64,000 bases of DNA from CAZTQN01 sp964615765 (GCA_964615765.1 CAZTQN010000011.1:41813-105812), one strand, 5' to 3'; numbered from the stretch's first letter, positions 35,964 to 44,322 are shown. The notes: generated by a model from the sequence alone, not told the origin. A program made the numbers and translations.

Positions 35964-37088
35964 TTACTTCGCGCGGAGTTCGGAGAGGTTGACGCGGTAG
36001 GTGAGTTCGAGGGCGTTGGTGGTGGCGTCGAAGCAGCGGAAGGTGATGTGGGCGGGGTCGGCGTTGTCGCCGCTGGTGGGTGACCACTGGATGTCGAGGT
36101 AGGCGTAGGAGTGCTTGGAGTTGGCGACGGGGGAGACGCGGGCGGAGTTGAAGACCCAGGGCTCGTCCTGATTGATGCCGGCGAACATGAACTCGACGGC
36201 GTCGTAGCCGAGGGCGTTGTCGATGCGGCTGACCTCGCCGTAGTGCTGATCGCCGGCGATGAAGATGACGCCGGAAGCGCGGGCAGACTTGATGGTGTCG
36301 AAGAGGCGCTGGCGGGCGGCGGGGAACTTGGCCCAGGTTTCGAACTTGGTGTCGCGGTCGAGGAGGACCTGGTAGCCGGAGACGATGAGGCGGAGGTCGG
36401 CGGGCTGTTTGAGTTGGTGCTCGAGCCAGGCCCACTGGGCGGGGCCGAGGGTGTCGGCGGATTCGGCGGGGTCTTCGCGGTTGAAGCGGCCGTCGAGGAG
36501 GATGACCTGGAGGCGCTGGCCGACGGGGCCGAAGGTCTGGGCGTGGTAGACGCCGGGGCGGCTGGCGGGGATGCGGTGTTCGTGCTGCCAGAAGGCGCGG
36601 AAGATGGCGTGGCTTTTGGCTTTGAGGGGGTAGTGCTTGCCGCCGTCGTTGAGGCCGAAGTCGTGGTCGTCCCAGACGGCGAGGAAGGTGGATAGATCGC
36701 GGAGCTGCTTGAAGCCGGGCTTGGCTTCGAGGGCGGCGTAGCAGCGTTCGATGTGGGTGGGGTCGTCGGTGGTGTCGGCGTAAACGTTGTCGCCGACCCA
36801 GAGGGTGAGGTCGGGCTTGAGGTCGACGTAGCGGAGCAGTGCGGGCGCAGGGTCGGGCTGCTGATGGCAGCCGATGATGGCGATGCGGGTGATGGTGCGC
36901 GGGTCGAGCGGGGCGTCGGGGCCGCTGGCTTCGAGGACCGCGGCGGGGGCGGCGGACGCGGCGGGCACGGGGTCGGGCGGCGCGTGCAGGGTGTGGGCGG
37001 GGGCGAGCGGGGCGAGCGCGAAGAGTGTGGCGGCTGCGGCGGCGGCGAGGGCGGCCTGGGGGCGCGTGGTCGGCATGGTCAAGCTCAC
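35964..37088 (-). CDS. PhoD-like metallophosphoesterase, exported
   Basis: 374 aa with a signal peptide (about residues 1-31, LAAAAAATLFALAPLAPAHT). Metal-binding motifs of the PhoD/alkaline phosphatase D group: IAIIGCHQQ, LWVGDNVYADTTDD, FLAVWDDHDFGLNDGG, VILLDGRFNRED, and FIAGDQHYGEVSR. These enzymes use Ca2+/Fe3+ to hydrolyse phosphomonoesters or diesters outside the cytoplasm. It is shorter than Bacillus PhoD and ends in a beta domain (ITFRCFDATTNALELTYRVN). ATG 37088; ATG 37076 is an alternative. Divergent from the POT transporter gene with 88 nt between. Confidence 0.88.
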   Translation of the reverse strand: MSLTMPTTRPQAALAAAAAATLFALAPLAPAHTLHAPPDPVPAASAAPAAVLEASGPDAPLDPRTITRIAIIGCHQQPDPAPALLRYVDLKPDLTLWVGDNVYADTTDDPTHIERCYAALEAKPGFKQLRDLSTFLAVWDDHDFGLNDGGKHYPLKAKSHAIFRAFWQHEHRIPASRPGVYHAQTFGPVGQRLQVILLDGRFNREDPAESADTLGPAQWAWLEHQLKQPADLRLIVSGYQVLLDRDTKFETWAKFPAARQRLFDTIKSARASGVIFIAGDQHYGEVSRIDNALGYDAVEFMFAGINQDEPWVFNSARVSPVANSKHSYAYLDIQWSPTSGDNADPAHITFRCFDATTNALELTYRVNLSELRAK

Positions 37089-37176
37089 GAGGGGCGGGCG
37101 AGAGGGCAGCCGCGGCCCAAGCCGCGAGCGGATCGGCTATTCTCACCCTTCGGTCTTGTATCGAAGGGCTTTACGC

Positions 37177-38859
37177 ATGGCAACCCCCTCCCCCACCGTG
37201 TTCACGAACTCTTCGCAAACGGCCGAGCGGACCCTGCTGGGGCATCCGGTGGGGCTGTTCCTGCTGTTCATGGTGGAGATGTGGGAGCGGTTCAGTTACT
37301 ACGGGATGCGGGCGCTGCTGGTGCTGTATCTGACGAGCCCGACAACGGGGATGGTGAAGAAGCCGGCGGGCGCGCCGGAGGGGTTCAACCCGGGGCCGGG
37401 GTGGGCGGACGGAGAGGCGTCGACGCTGTACGGGTGGTACACGGGGCTGGCGTATCTGACGCCGGTGATCGGGGGATTGATCGCGGACAAGTTGATCGGC
37501 ACGCACCGGTCGATGGTGGTGGGCGGGCTGCTCATCATGGCGGGGCACATCGCGCTGGCGATCAGCGGGATGGGCGGGCTGGACGGCACGGCGGCGGGGA
37601 TGTCGATCTTCATCGCGGGTCTGGCGGCGATCGTGATCGGCACCGGGCACTTCAAGCCGAGCGTGTCGGTGATGGTCGGGCAGCTCTACAAGCCGGGCGA
37701 TCCGCGGCGTGACGGGGCGTTCAGCATCTTCTACATGGGGATCAATCTCGGGGCGTTCCTGTGCGCGTTTGTGTGCGGGACGCTGGGCGAGCGGGTGGGC
37801 TGGCACTGGGGCTTCGGGTCAGCCGCGGTGGGGATGGGGCTGGGGCTTGGGATGTATCTGCTGGGTCGGCCGGCGTTCCTGAAGGGGGTTGGGGAGGTTC
37901 CGGAGCCGGAGGCGCGAGATGGCGCAATGGCGGCGGCGAGGCCGGTGAGTCCGGCGGCGTCGACGCGGTTCTCGATGGGGTTTTTGGCGCTGGGGCTGGT
38001 GCTGGCGAGCGTGTTCGGGGTGCTGTTTCACTTTGGCGCGTTGAAGCATGTTGAGGCGGTGATGACGCCGTGGGTGGTTGGGCTGATGGCGGTGGTGGTG
38101 TTCGGGCTGGCGGGGTGGTTCATCGCGATGCAGCGGGCGGTGGACCGTGGGCCGGTGGCGAGCATCTTCATCTTCATGATGTTCAACGCGTTCTTCTGGC
38201 TGGCGTTCGAGCAGGCGGGAAGCAGCATGACGCTGTTCACGGACCGGTACACGGACGCGCACATCGGGTCGCTGGAAGTGCCGACGACGTGGTTCCAGGC
38301 GGTGAACCCGGCGATCATCTTCATCTTCGCGCCGATGTTCGCGGCGTTCTGGACGGTGGCGGCGCGGCGGCGGCTGAACCTGAACCAGCCGATCAAGATC
38401 GCGATGGGGCTGATCCTGCTGGGGATCGGGTTCGTGGTGCTGGTGGCGGGTGCGCGGACGATCAAGGTCGGGCCGGGCGGGCCGGAGGACGTGCTGCAGA
38501 AGGCCGCGATCTGGTACATCCTGGGCGCGTATTTCTTCCACACGATGGGCGAGCTGTGCCTGTCGCCGACGGGGTTGAGCTATGTGACGAAGGCGGCGCC
38601 GGTGCGGTTCGTGTCGCTGCTGATGGGGATCTGGTTCGTGTCGAGCTTCATCGCGAACCTGTCGGGCGGGCTAATCGCGGCGCAGACGGAGAAGATCGAG
38701 AAGGGACAGATCAAGCTGCCGTGGAACCTGGCGGAGGGCACGGGGAGCGTGCAGGCGGACTTCTTCTTCGTGTTCGTGGTGACGAGCATCGGGGCGGGGG
38801 TGCTGATCCTGGCGCTGACGCCGGTGTTGATGAAGTTGATGCGGAATAGGAATGATTGA
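37177..38859 (+). CDS. POT/PTR family proton-coupled oligopeptide transporter
   Basis: 560 aa, inner-membrane protein with 12-14 spans. The family signature ExxERFxYYG is at residues 34-43 (EMWERFSYYG), needed for proton coupling. Further conserved segments: YTGLAYLTPVIGGLIADKLI (motif near TM2/3), GTGHFKPSVSVMVGQLY, FSIFYMGINLGAFLC, and FWLAFEQAGSSMTLFTDR. Imports di- and tripeptides with protons. The long loop after TM6 (GEVPEPEARDGAMAAAR) separates the halves. The heptamer repeat array begins directly after the stop. Confidence 0.93.
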   Translation: MATPSPTVFTNSSQTAERTLLGHPVGLFLLFMVEMWERFSYYGMRALLVLYLTSPTTGMVKKPAGAPEGFNPGPGWADGEASTLYGWYTGLAYLTPVIGGLIADKLIGTHRSMVVGGLLIMAGHIALAISGMGGLDGTAAGMSIFIAGLAAIVIGTGHFKPSVSVMVGQLYKPGDPRRDGAFSIFYMGINLGAFLCAFVCGTLGERVGWHWGFGSAAVGMGLGLGMYLLGRPAFLKGVGEVPEPEARDGAMAAARPVSPAASTRFSMGFLALGLVLASVFGVLFHFGALKHVEAVMTPWVVGLMAVVVFGLAGWFIAMQRAVDRGPVASIFIFMMFNAFFWLAFEQAGSSMTLFTDRYTDAHIGSLEVPTTWFQAVNPAIIFIFAPMFAAFWTVAARRRLNLNQPIKIAMGLILLGIGFVVLVAGARTIKVGPGGPEDVLQKAAIWYILGAYFFHTMGELCLSPTGLSYVTKAAPVRFVSLLMGIWFVSSFIANLSGGLIAAQTEKIEKGQIKLPWNLAEGTGSVQADFFFVFVVTSIGAGVLILALTPVLMKLMRNRND

Positions 38860-38861
38860 GA

Positions 38862-38996
38862 GGCACTGGGCACTAGGCACTGGGCACTAGTGGATGCGAG
38901 GCACCGGGCACCGGGCACCGGGCACCGGGCACCGGGCACCGGGCACCAGGCACCAGGCACCAGACACCGGGCACCAGACAGGGGGCACCGGGCATC
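38862..38996 (+). repeat. heptamer array GGCACYR
   Basis: Tandem 7-bp units: four alternating GGCACTG/GGCACTA (38862-38889), a 10-nt spacer, then about 14 units mostly GGCACCG and GGCACCA, decaying to GGCATCC at the end. The first part is the same sequence as the inverted-repeat arms at 55073-55100 and 55159-55186. No gene inside. The units are too short and lack spacers, so it is not a CRISPR array. Confidence 0.9.
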
Positions 38997-39041
38997 CGTT
39001 GGCGGGCACGGGGTGGGGTGTGGATCGTGTAGGATTTTGGC

Positions 39042-39557
39042 ATGGCGAAGAAGCGGGGTCGGAGCGAGCGTTCGGGCGAAGGGGGGCGGGACAAGGGCGA
39101 CCGGGTGCGCGAGACGGCGCGGCGGCCGCGGGGCGTTGATGCGGGCGGGATTCGCCTGGCGGGGCGCGTCGGGGACGGGGCGCGAGCGGGGGACGCCGGT
39201 CAGCTCGAGCGGACGCTGCGGGCGTTCAATCTGTCGGCGCAGGGGGTTGCGGAACTGCTGGACATTCCGGAAGACTTGGCGGCGGAACTGATCGGGCCGC
39301 GGCGTGGGCGCGAGGCGGCCCGCGGGCAGGAGGATCCGGTGCTGCGGATCGTCATGCAGCGGGTGAGCCGCCTGGCGCGGATCCGGGACATGGCGACCGC
39401 GTTCTTTCTTGGTGACGAGACCAGAGCGCTGCGCTGGCTGATGAGCCCGCGGGCGATGCTGGACGGGCAGACGCCGATCGCGGCGGCGAGCACGGCGGCC
39501 GGGGCGGCGAAGGTGGAGCGGCTCATCCAGGCGATGACGTACGGGGATGTGGCGTGA
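39042..39557 (+). CDS. Xre/MbcA/ParS-type antitoxin
   Basis: 171 aa. Basic Gly/Arg-rich extension (residues 1-50), then a DNA-binding helical region (LERTLRAFNLSAQGVAELLD, about 55-74) and a C-terminal toxin-binding domain (ALRWLMSPRAMLDGQTPIAA, then ERLIQAMTYGDVA), the MbcA/ParS/Xre DUF2384 type. It should bind the RES toxin encoded next and repress the pair. Stop overlaps the toxin GTG (GTGA). The N-terminal extension is longer than usual. Confidence 0.87.
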   Translation: MAKKRGRSERSGEGGRDKGDRVRETARRPRGVDAGGIRLAGRVGDGARAGDAGQLERTLRAFNLSAQGVAELLDIPEDLAAELIGPRRGREAARGQEDPVLRIVMQRVSRLARIRDMATAFFLGDETRALRWLMSPRAMLDGQTPIAAASTAAGAAKVERLIQAMTYGDVA

Positions 39558-40057
39558 ATGTGACGGGGTGGCGGCTGTGCCACCGGATGTTCGCCGCGGA
39601 GGCGTTCAGCGGGGTTGGGGCGGCACTGGCCGGTCAGCGTTGGAACAGGCGGGGTGAGCGAGCGGTGTACTGCGCAGAGCACCTGTCGCTCGCGGCGCTG
39701 GAAGTCATGGTGCACCTGGACACGCCGGCGGATCTGGAGTTGTACGTCTTCGCGTCGATCACGTACGCGGCGGAGGCGGTCGTGGACATTGACCAACGCC
39801 TAGCTGCGCGGATTCGGAGTGGAGAGACGATCGACATCGCGGAAACACAGCGGGCCGGGTCGGCGGCGTTCGCGAGCGGAGCGCTGGGGTTTCGGGCCCC
39901 GAGTTTCGTGGTGCCGCTCGAGCACACGATCGTGCTCAACCCGGCGCACCCGATGTTCGCCGGGCTTCATCGGAGTCGGCCGACGGCGTTCCCGCTGGAT
40001 GCAAGGCTGGCGCGGCTGACGCGGGTGGGTGCGCGGAGTGAGGTGGGCGGGGGTTAA
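39554..40057 (+). CDS. RES-domain toxin (NAD+ phosphorylase/ADP-ribosylating type)
   Basis: 167 aa from GTG 39554, overlapping the antitoxin stop. RES-family features: GQRWNRRGERAVYCAEHLSL then AALEVMVHLD, and RAPSFVVPLEHTIVLNPAHP. The Arg-Glu-Ser set that names the family is likely Arg29, Glu50 and Ser117. Characterised RES toxins deplete NAD+ (MbcT) or ADP-ribosylate a target (ParT). The pair follows the repeat array and ends 4 nt into the convergent LigD-like gene. Confidence 0.88.
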   Translation: MNVTGWRLCHRMFAAEAFSGVGAALAGQRWNRRGERAVYCAEHLSLAALEVMVHLDTPADLELYVFASITYAAEAVVDIDQRLAARIRSGETIDIAETQRAGSAAFASGALGFRAPSFVVPLEHTIVLNPAHPMFAGLHRSRPTAFPLDARLARLTRVGARSEVGGG

Positions 40058-40503
40058 GCGAGACTGCGGAAGGTGTAGGTGTTTGGGGAGAGGGGCACGC
40101 CGCGCCAGTGGCGGGGGTGTGGGGTGGCGAGGTGGATGTCGATGGCGTCGGCGTCGTCGCGGATGATCGCGGCGAGGCCGGCAGCGATGCGGGTGACGCG
40201 GCCGCGGTTGTTGGAGACGGGGCCTTCGTAGTCGAGGTACGCGGCGCGGTGGTCGGGGAGACGCTCGGCGGGGAAGTCGTGGACGGCGGGGTCGGTCGGG
40301 TCGTGCATGAGGCGGAAGGTGATCAGCGGCGCGTGCGGCGCGGGCTGGAGCATCCAGTCGAAGTGCCAGCCGCCGTCGGGCGTGTCGTGGCGGAGCAGGA
40401 CGTAGGCGTGCACGGCGGAGGGTAGGGATCGGGCGGGCGTGGGTTGGTTCGGGCGAGCGGTTGTGCGGGCGATGATCGCGCCGAGCCGAGATAGAGTTGT
40501 CAT
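40054..40503 (-). CDS. stand-alone LigD 3'-phosphoesterase-like protein
   Basis: 149 aa from ATG 40503; GTG 40413, which removes a basic 30-residue extension, is also plausible. It resembles the N-terminal phosphoesterase domain of bacterial LigD: YVLLRHDTPDGGWHFDWML parallels the catalytic KHHARRLHYDFRLE segment (two His and an Asp), and AERLPDHRAAYLDYEGPVSN parallels the DYADFEGVIP segment. LigD phosphoesterases trim 3' ends before end-joining. No ligase, polymerase or Ku gene is nearby. Its start is 20 nt from the divergent TPR gene. Name rests on motif resemblance only. Confidence 0.6.
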   Translation of the reverse strand: MTTLSRLGAIIARTTARPNQPTPARSLPSAVHAYVLLRHDTPDGGWHFDWMLQPAPHAPLITFRLMHDPTDPAVHDFPAERLPDHRAAYLDYEGPVSNNRGRVTRIAAGLAAIIRDDADAIDIHLATPHPRHWRGVPLSPNTYTFRSLA

Positions 40504-40522
40504 CACCAGAGGGAACGGCACG

Positions 40523-41539
40523 ATGCGCACGAACACGAGCGGGAACACAGGGACGTCGGCGGGGATGGGTCGCGGGCGAGCGCTGGCGATCGGGCTGCGG
40601 GTGGCGCTGCTGGCGTCGCTGGGGCTGGGGATGGCGGGCGGGCTGAGCGGGTGCGGCGGGCGATCGCTGACGGCGGTGCGGGAGTCGGGGGACAAGCACA
40701 TGGCCGCGAAGCGGTTTGACGCGGCGATCGAGGATTACAAGGAGTACATCGAGCGTGCGCCCGGGCAGAACGCGCGGGTGTACGACAGCCTCAGCCGCGC
40801 GTATCTGGCGACGGAGCAGACGGGCCTGGCGCGGGAGAACGCGCTGCTGGCGTATGCGCTGAAGGTCGAGGACGATGCGATTTTCGCGCAGGCGTGCGAG
40901 GCGCTGTTCCGCGACGGAAAGTTCGAGCAGCTCAACCGGCTGCTGCGGGCGCGGACGATCGATCGCGGGCGGATGCGCGACTTCCTGCTGCTGGGGACGT
41001 ACTCGGAGCGTCAGGGGGACCTGGACGAGGCGCAGCGGGCGTATCTGACGGCGGCGCAGGTGGATCTGGACGAGGTGGGGGCGGACAAGGCGAGCTGGCA
41101 GCCGCATTTGGCGCTGGCGCGGCTGTATATGAAGGTCGGCGACGAGCCGCGGATGCGCGAGCGGCTGCAGATGGCGTACTACGCCGGACCGAACGAGCCG
41201 GAAGTGAACCGGGCGGTGCGGGAGGCGGGCGAGATTCCGGGTCCGACGTTCGGGCGGCCGCCGCGGGCGGGCGAGCCGGGCGCGATGCCGGCCTCGGGCG
41301 CGGGCCCGGCGACGGGTGGGACGGGGGGTTCTGGGGNNNNNNNNNNGGGCGGGCGCCGCGGCGGCCGGGGGCCGCGGGCCGCGGGCCGGGGGGGCGGGGG
41401 GGTGGGGGGCGACGGGGGGCCCCGGGGGGGTGGGGCGGCGCGGGGGGGTCTGAAGGAGCTGGTGGGGCTGGTGGGGCACGGGATGGCGGCGGAGAGGGGT
41501 AAAACGGCCGATTTGGGGTTCTGGGTGAGGGGGTCTTGA
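40523..41539 (+). CDS. TPR lipoprotein interrupted by an assembly gap
   Basis: ATG 40523 with GAGGGAA eight nt upstream. Signal and lipobox (LGMAGGLSGC). TPR-like helical repeats: AVRESGDKHMAAKRFDAAIE, DYKEYIERAPGQNARVYDSL, ARENALLAYALKVEDDAIFA, GTYSERQGDLDEAQRAYLTA and HLALARLYMKVGDEPRMRER. After residue about 250 it becomes Pro/Gly-rich, where ten N (41337-41346) and long G runs occur. The frame beyond the gap cannot be trusted, so the C terminus and end coordinate are provisional. Role: envelope protein-interaction scaffold. Confidence 0.75.
   Translation: MRTNTSGNTGTSAGMGRGRALAIGLRVALLASLGLGMAGGLSGCGGRSLTAVRESGDKHMAAKRFDAAIEDYKEYIERAPGQNARVYDSLSRAYLATEQTGLARENALLAYALKVEDDAIFAQACEALFRDGKFEQLNRLLRARTIDRGRMRDFLLLGTYSERQGDLDEAQRAYLTAAQVDLDEVGADKASWQPHLALARLYMKVGDEPRMRERLQMAYYAGPNEPEVNRAVREAGEIPGPTFGRPPRAGEPGAMPASGAGPATGGTGGSGXXXXGGRRGGRGPRAAGRGGGGVGGDGGPRGGGAARGGLKELVGLVGHGMAAERGKTADLGFWVRGS
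41337..41346. other. assembly gap (10 N)
   Basis: Ten undetermined bases inside extremely G-rich sequence. The real gap length is unknown and the join may be artificial. Confidence 0.99.
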
Positions 41540-41585
41540 CGGGGCGGGAAGTGCTTGTACACTTCATCCGGATAAACGGATGAAG
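41536..41585 (+). promoter_or_regulatory. promoter and palindromic operator of the ArsR-methyltransferase gene
   Basis: TTGACG (41536-41541), 16-nt spacer, TACACT (41558-41563). Directly after it lies a perfect 9-bp inverted repeat CTTCATCCG / CGGATGAAG (41562-41570 and 41577-41585) around GATAAA, overlapping the -10 end and the ATG at 41580. This is where an autoregulating ArsR dimer would be expected to bind. Confidence 0.7.
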
Positions 41586-42557
41586 CGTTCGGCCCGCACA
41601 TCGAACCTGACGGATCAGCTCGCCGCGTTGAGCGACGTGGTGCGGCTGCGCACGCTGCGGCTGCTGGAGCGGGAGGAGTTGTCGGTCGGCGAGTTGGCGA
41701 AGGTGTTGCAGATGCCGCAGTCGAGCGTGAGCCGGCATTTGAAGGTGCTGTCGGACGGGGAGTGGGTGCAGCGGCGGACGGAGGGGACGGCGACGTATTA
41801 CCGGGTGGTGCTGGACGATCTGCCGCTGGCGGCGCGGGCGCTGTGGGTGCCGATCCGCGAGCAGATGAGCGGGGCGATCGGGAACGATGACGCGCTGGCG
41901 CGGGACCTGGCGGAGGATCAGCATCGGCTGGCGTCGGTGCTCGCGGAGCGGCGCGAGGACTCGCGGACGTATTTCGGGCGTGTGGCGGGGCAGTGGGATG
42001 ATGTGCGGACGCGGCTGTTCGGCGGGCTGTTTGCGCTGCGCGGGATGCTGCAACTGCTGCCGAGCGAGTGGACGGTCGTCGACCTTGGGTGCGGGACGGG
42101 GAACGCGGCGGAGCTCTTGGCGCCGGTGGTGAAGCGGGTGGTGGCGGTGGATCAGTCGGAGCCGATGCTGGCGGCGGCGCGGCGGCGGCTGGAGGACGCG
42201 GGCGCGGGGAATGTTGCGTTCGTGCTGGGGGAGTTGGAGCAGTTGCCGCTGGCGGATGCGTCGGCGGACGCCGCGGTGTGCGTGCTGGTACTGCACCACG
42301 TCGAGCATCCGGCGCGGGCGCTGAGCGAAGTGCGTCGGGTGCTGAGGCCGGGCGGGCGGGTGCTGGTGATCGACATGGTCGAGCACGACCGCACGAGTTA
42401 TCGGCAGACGATGGGGCACCGGTGGCTGGGGTTCTCGAAGGCGGCGATGGAGCGGCTGGCGGGTGAGGCGGGGCTGAGTGATGCCCGATACACGCCCCTT
42501 CCCGCGGAGACGGAGGCGGCGGGGCCGGGGCTGTTTGCTTGGACTGGGCGGGCGTGA
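41580..42557 (+). CDS. ArsR-type regulator fused to SAM methyltransferase
   Basis: 325 aa. Residues 1-85: winged helix of the ArsR type (DQLAALSDVVRLRTLRLLER, ELSVGELAKVLQMPQSSVSR, HLKVLSDGEWVQRRTEG). Residues about 140-325: class I methyltransferase with motif I VVDLGCGTGNAAELL, acidic post-I VVAVDQSEPML, and motif II-like SADAAVCVLVLHHVEHPA then VLRPGGRVLVIDM. No Cys-based metal site is seen in the HTH. It sits directly upstream of ahcY. Inference: a repressor that senses SAM or S-adenosylhomocysteine and tunes the SAM cycle, with the palindrome at its start as operator. Similar fusions are known in bacteria, but their ligands are mostly unproven. Confidence 0.9.
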   Translation: MKRSARTSNLTDQLAALSDVVRLRTLRLLEREELSVGELAKVLQMPQSSVSRHLKVLSDGEWVQRRTEGTATYYRVVLDDLPLAARALWVPIREQMSGAIGNDDALARDLAEDQHRLASVLAERREDSRTYFGRVAGQWDDVRTRLFGGLFALRGMLQLLPSEWTVVDLGCGTGNAAELLAPVVKRVVAVDQSEPMLAAARRRLEDAGAGNVAFVLGELEQLPLADASADAAVCVLVLHHVEHPARALSEVRRVLRPGGRVLVIDMVEHDRTSYRQTMGHRWLGFSKAAMERLAGEAGLSDARYTPLPAETEAAGPGLFAWTGRA

Positions 42558-42709
42558 GCGGGAGGCCAGGAGGGGAGCCGTCCACGGAGGGCCCGAAGGG
42601 GGCACGGAGATACGGAGGGGAGATGGGGATGAACGTGGGACGGAACTGAACTGATCCTGATTGACACAGAACTTTGACGCAAGTGCAACGACTTAAGGGA
42701 GAACGCAAC

Positions 42710-44299
42710 GTGACGACGATGAGCAAGCCTCGGACCCCCTCGGCGAAGAAGAACGGGGTTGTGCAGACCAACACGACCGGGGCGCACAGCCTGACGGCGG
42801 ACGTGTACGGCAAACTGGATTTCAAGGTGCGCGACCTGTCGCTGAGCGAGCTGGGGCGCAAGGAAATCCGCCTGGCTGAGCACGAGATGCCCGGGCTGAT
42901 GGCGCTGCGCGAGCGGTACAAGGGCAAGAAGCCGCTGGCGGGCGCGCGGATCGCGGGCTCCCTGCACATGACGGTGCAGACGGCGGTGCTGATCGAGACG
43001 CTGCGCGACCTGGGCGCGGACGTGCGGTGGGCGTCGTGCAACATCTTCTCGACGCAGGACAGCGCGGCGGCGGCGGTGGTCGTCGGCCCGAACGGGACGC
43101 CGGAAGAGCCGGAAGGCACGCCGGTGTTCGCGTGGAAGGGCGAGACGCTGGAAGAGTATTGGTGGTGCACGGACCAGATCTTCAAGTTCACCGACGCGAA
43201 GGGGAACCCCGTCGGGCCGAACCTGCTGCTCGATGACGGCGGCGACGCGACGCTGCTGGTGCACAAGGGCGCCGAGTTCGAGAAGGCCGGCAAGGTCCCG
43301 GCGTTCAACGCCAAGAGCGATCCGGAAGAGTGGGGCGTGATTCTGCAGCTGCTGCGTTCGAGCATCGCGGACCGTCCGGGCTACTTCACGAAGATGATCA
43401 AGGGGATCAAGGGCGTCAGCGAAGAGACGACCACGGGCGTGCACCGCTTGTATGAGATGGCCAGGGCGGGCAAGCTGGCGTTCCCGGCGATCAACGTGAA
43501 CGACAGCGCGACCAAGAGCAAGTTCGACAACCTGTACGGCTGCCGCCACTCGCTGGTGGACGGGCTGAACCGGGCGACGGACGTGATGCTGGGCGGCAAG
43601 GTGGCGGTGGTGCTGGGCTACGGCGACGTGGGCAAGGGCTCGGCGCAGTCGCTGCGCGGGCAGGGCTGCCGCGTGGTGGTGACGGAGATCGACCCGATCA
43701 ATGCGCTGCAGGCGGCGATGGAGGGCTACGAGGTCGCGACGCTCGAGGACTACATCGAGACGGCGGACATCTTTATCTCGGCGACGGGGAACAAGAACGT
43801 CATCACGCTCGAGCACATGAAGCGGATGAAGGACAAGGCGATCGTCGCCAACATCGGGCACTTCGACAACGAGATCGACATGGCGGCGCTGTACGCGGCG
43901 GCCAAGGGCGGGACCGTGGCCCGCGTGAACATCAAGGCGCAGTACGACGAGTTCGTGTTCAAGAAGAGCGGCAAGAGCGTGCTGGTGCTGGCTGAAGGCC
44001 GGCTGATGAACCTGGGCTGCGCGACGGGGCACCCCTCGTTCGTGATGAGCGCCTCGTTCACCAACCAGACGATCGCGCAGCTGGACCTGTGGCTGAACGC
44101 GAACAACAAGCCGACGCTGAGCGGGCACAACTACGAGACGGGCAAGGTGTACACGCTGCCCAAGAAGCTCGACGAAGAAGTGGCGCGGCTGCACCTGGAC
44201 AAGCTGGGGATCCGTCTGACGAAGCTCTCGAAGGAGCAGGCGGAGTACCTGGGCGTGTCGGTCGATGGGCCGTACAAGCCGGACCACTACCGGTACTGA
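42710..44299 (+). CDS. ahcY: adenosylhomocysteinase
   Basis: 529 aa from GTG 42710 (AAGGGAGA eight nt upstream); ATG 42719 is the alternative. Hydrolyses S-adenosylhomocysteine to adenosine and homocysteine, clearing the inhibitor of methyltransferases. Substrate-domain motifs: GSLHMTVQTAVLIETL, WASCNIFSTQDSAAAA, GVSEETTTGVHRLYEM, FPAINVNDSATKSKFDN. NAD domain: VAVVLGYGDVGKGSAQSL, IFISATGNKNVITLEHM, and the C-terminal PDHYRY. It contains the roughly 40-residue insertion (EEYWWCTDQIFKFTD region) of the long AhcY type. Cytosolic. Downstream of the ArsR-methyltransferase gene (152-nt gap); followed by a terminator. Confidence 0.97.
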   Translation: MTTMSKPRTPSAKKNGVVQTNTTGAHSLTADVYGKLDFKVRDLSLSELGRKEIRLAEHEMPGLMALRERYKGKKPLAGARIAGSLHMTVQTAVLIETLRDLGADVRWASCNIFSTQDSAAAAVVVGPNGTPEEPEGTPVFAWKGETLEEYWWCTDQIFKFTDAKGNPVGPNLLLDDGGDATLLVHKGAEFEKAGKVPAFNAKSDPEEWGVILQLLRSSIADRPGYFTKMIKGIKGVSEETTTGVHRLYEMARAGKLAFPAINVNDSATKSKFDNLYGCRHSLVDGLNRATDVMLGGKVAVVLGYGDVGKGSAQSLRGQGCRVVVTEIDPINALQAAMEGYEVATLEDYIETADIFISATGNKNVITLEHMKRMKDKAIVANIGHFDNEIDMAALYAAAKGGTVARVNIKAQYDEFVFKKSGKSVLVLAEGRLMNLGCATGHPSFVMSASFTNQTIAQLDLWLNANNKPTLSGHNYETGKVYTLPKKLDEEVARLHLDKLGIRLTKLSKEQAEYLGVSVDGPYKPDHYRY

Positions 44300-44322
44300 G
44301 CACGCGAAACCGAGCGGACCAA

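Noticed and set aside
38862..38996. CRISPR array
   Set aside because: Units are 7 bp with no unique spacers and no cas genes nearby.
42558..42709. SAH riboswitch upstream of ahcY
   Set aside because: I looked for the conserved SAH-riboswitch core and did not find it; regulation by the ArsR-type protein is a better fit.
41179..43365. 728-codon minus-strand open frame crossing the N gap
   Set aside because: Antisense to the ArsR-methyltransferase and ahcY genes; Ser/Pro/Ala-rich and spans undetermined bases.
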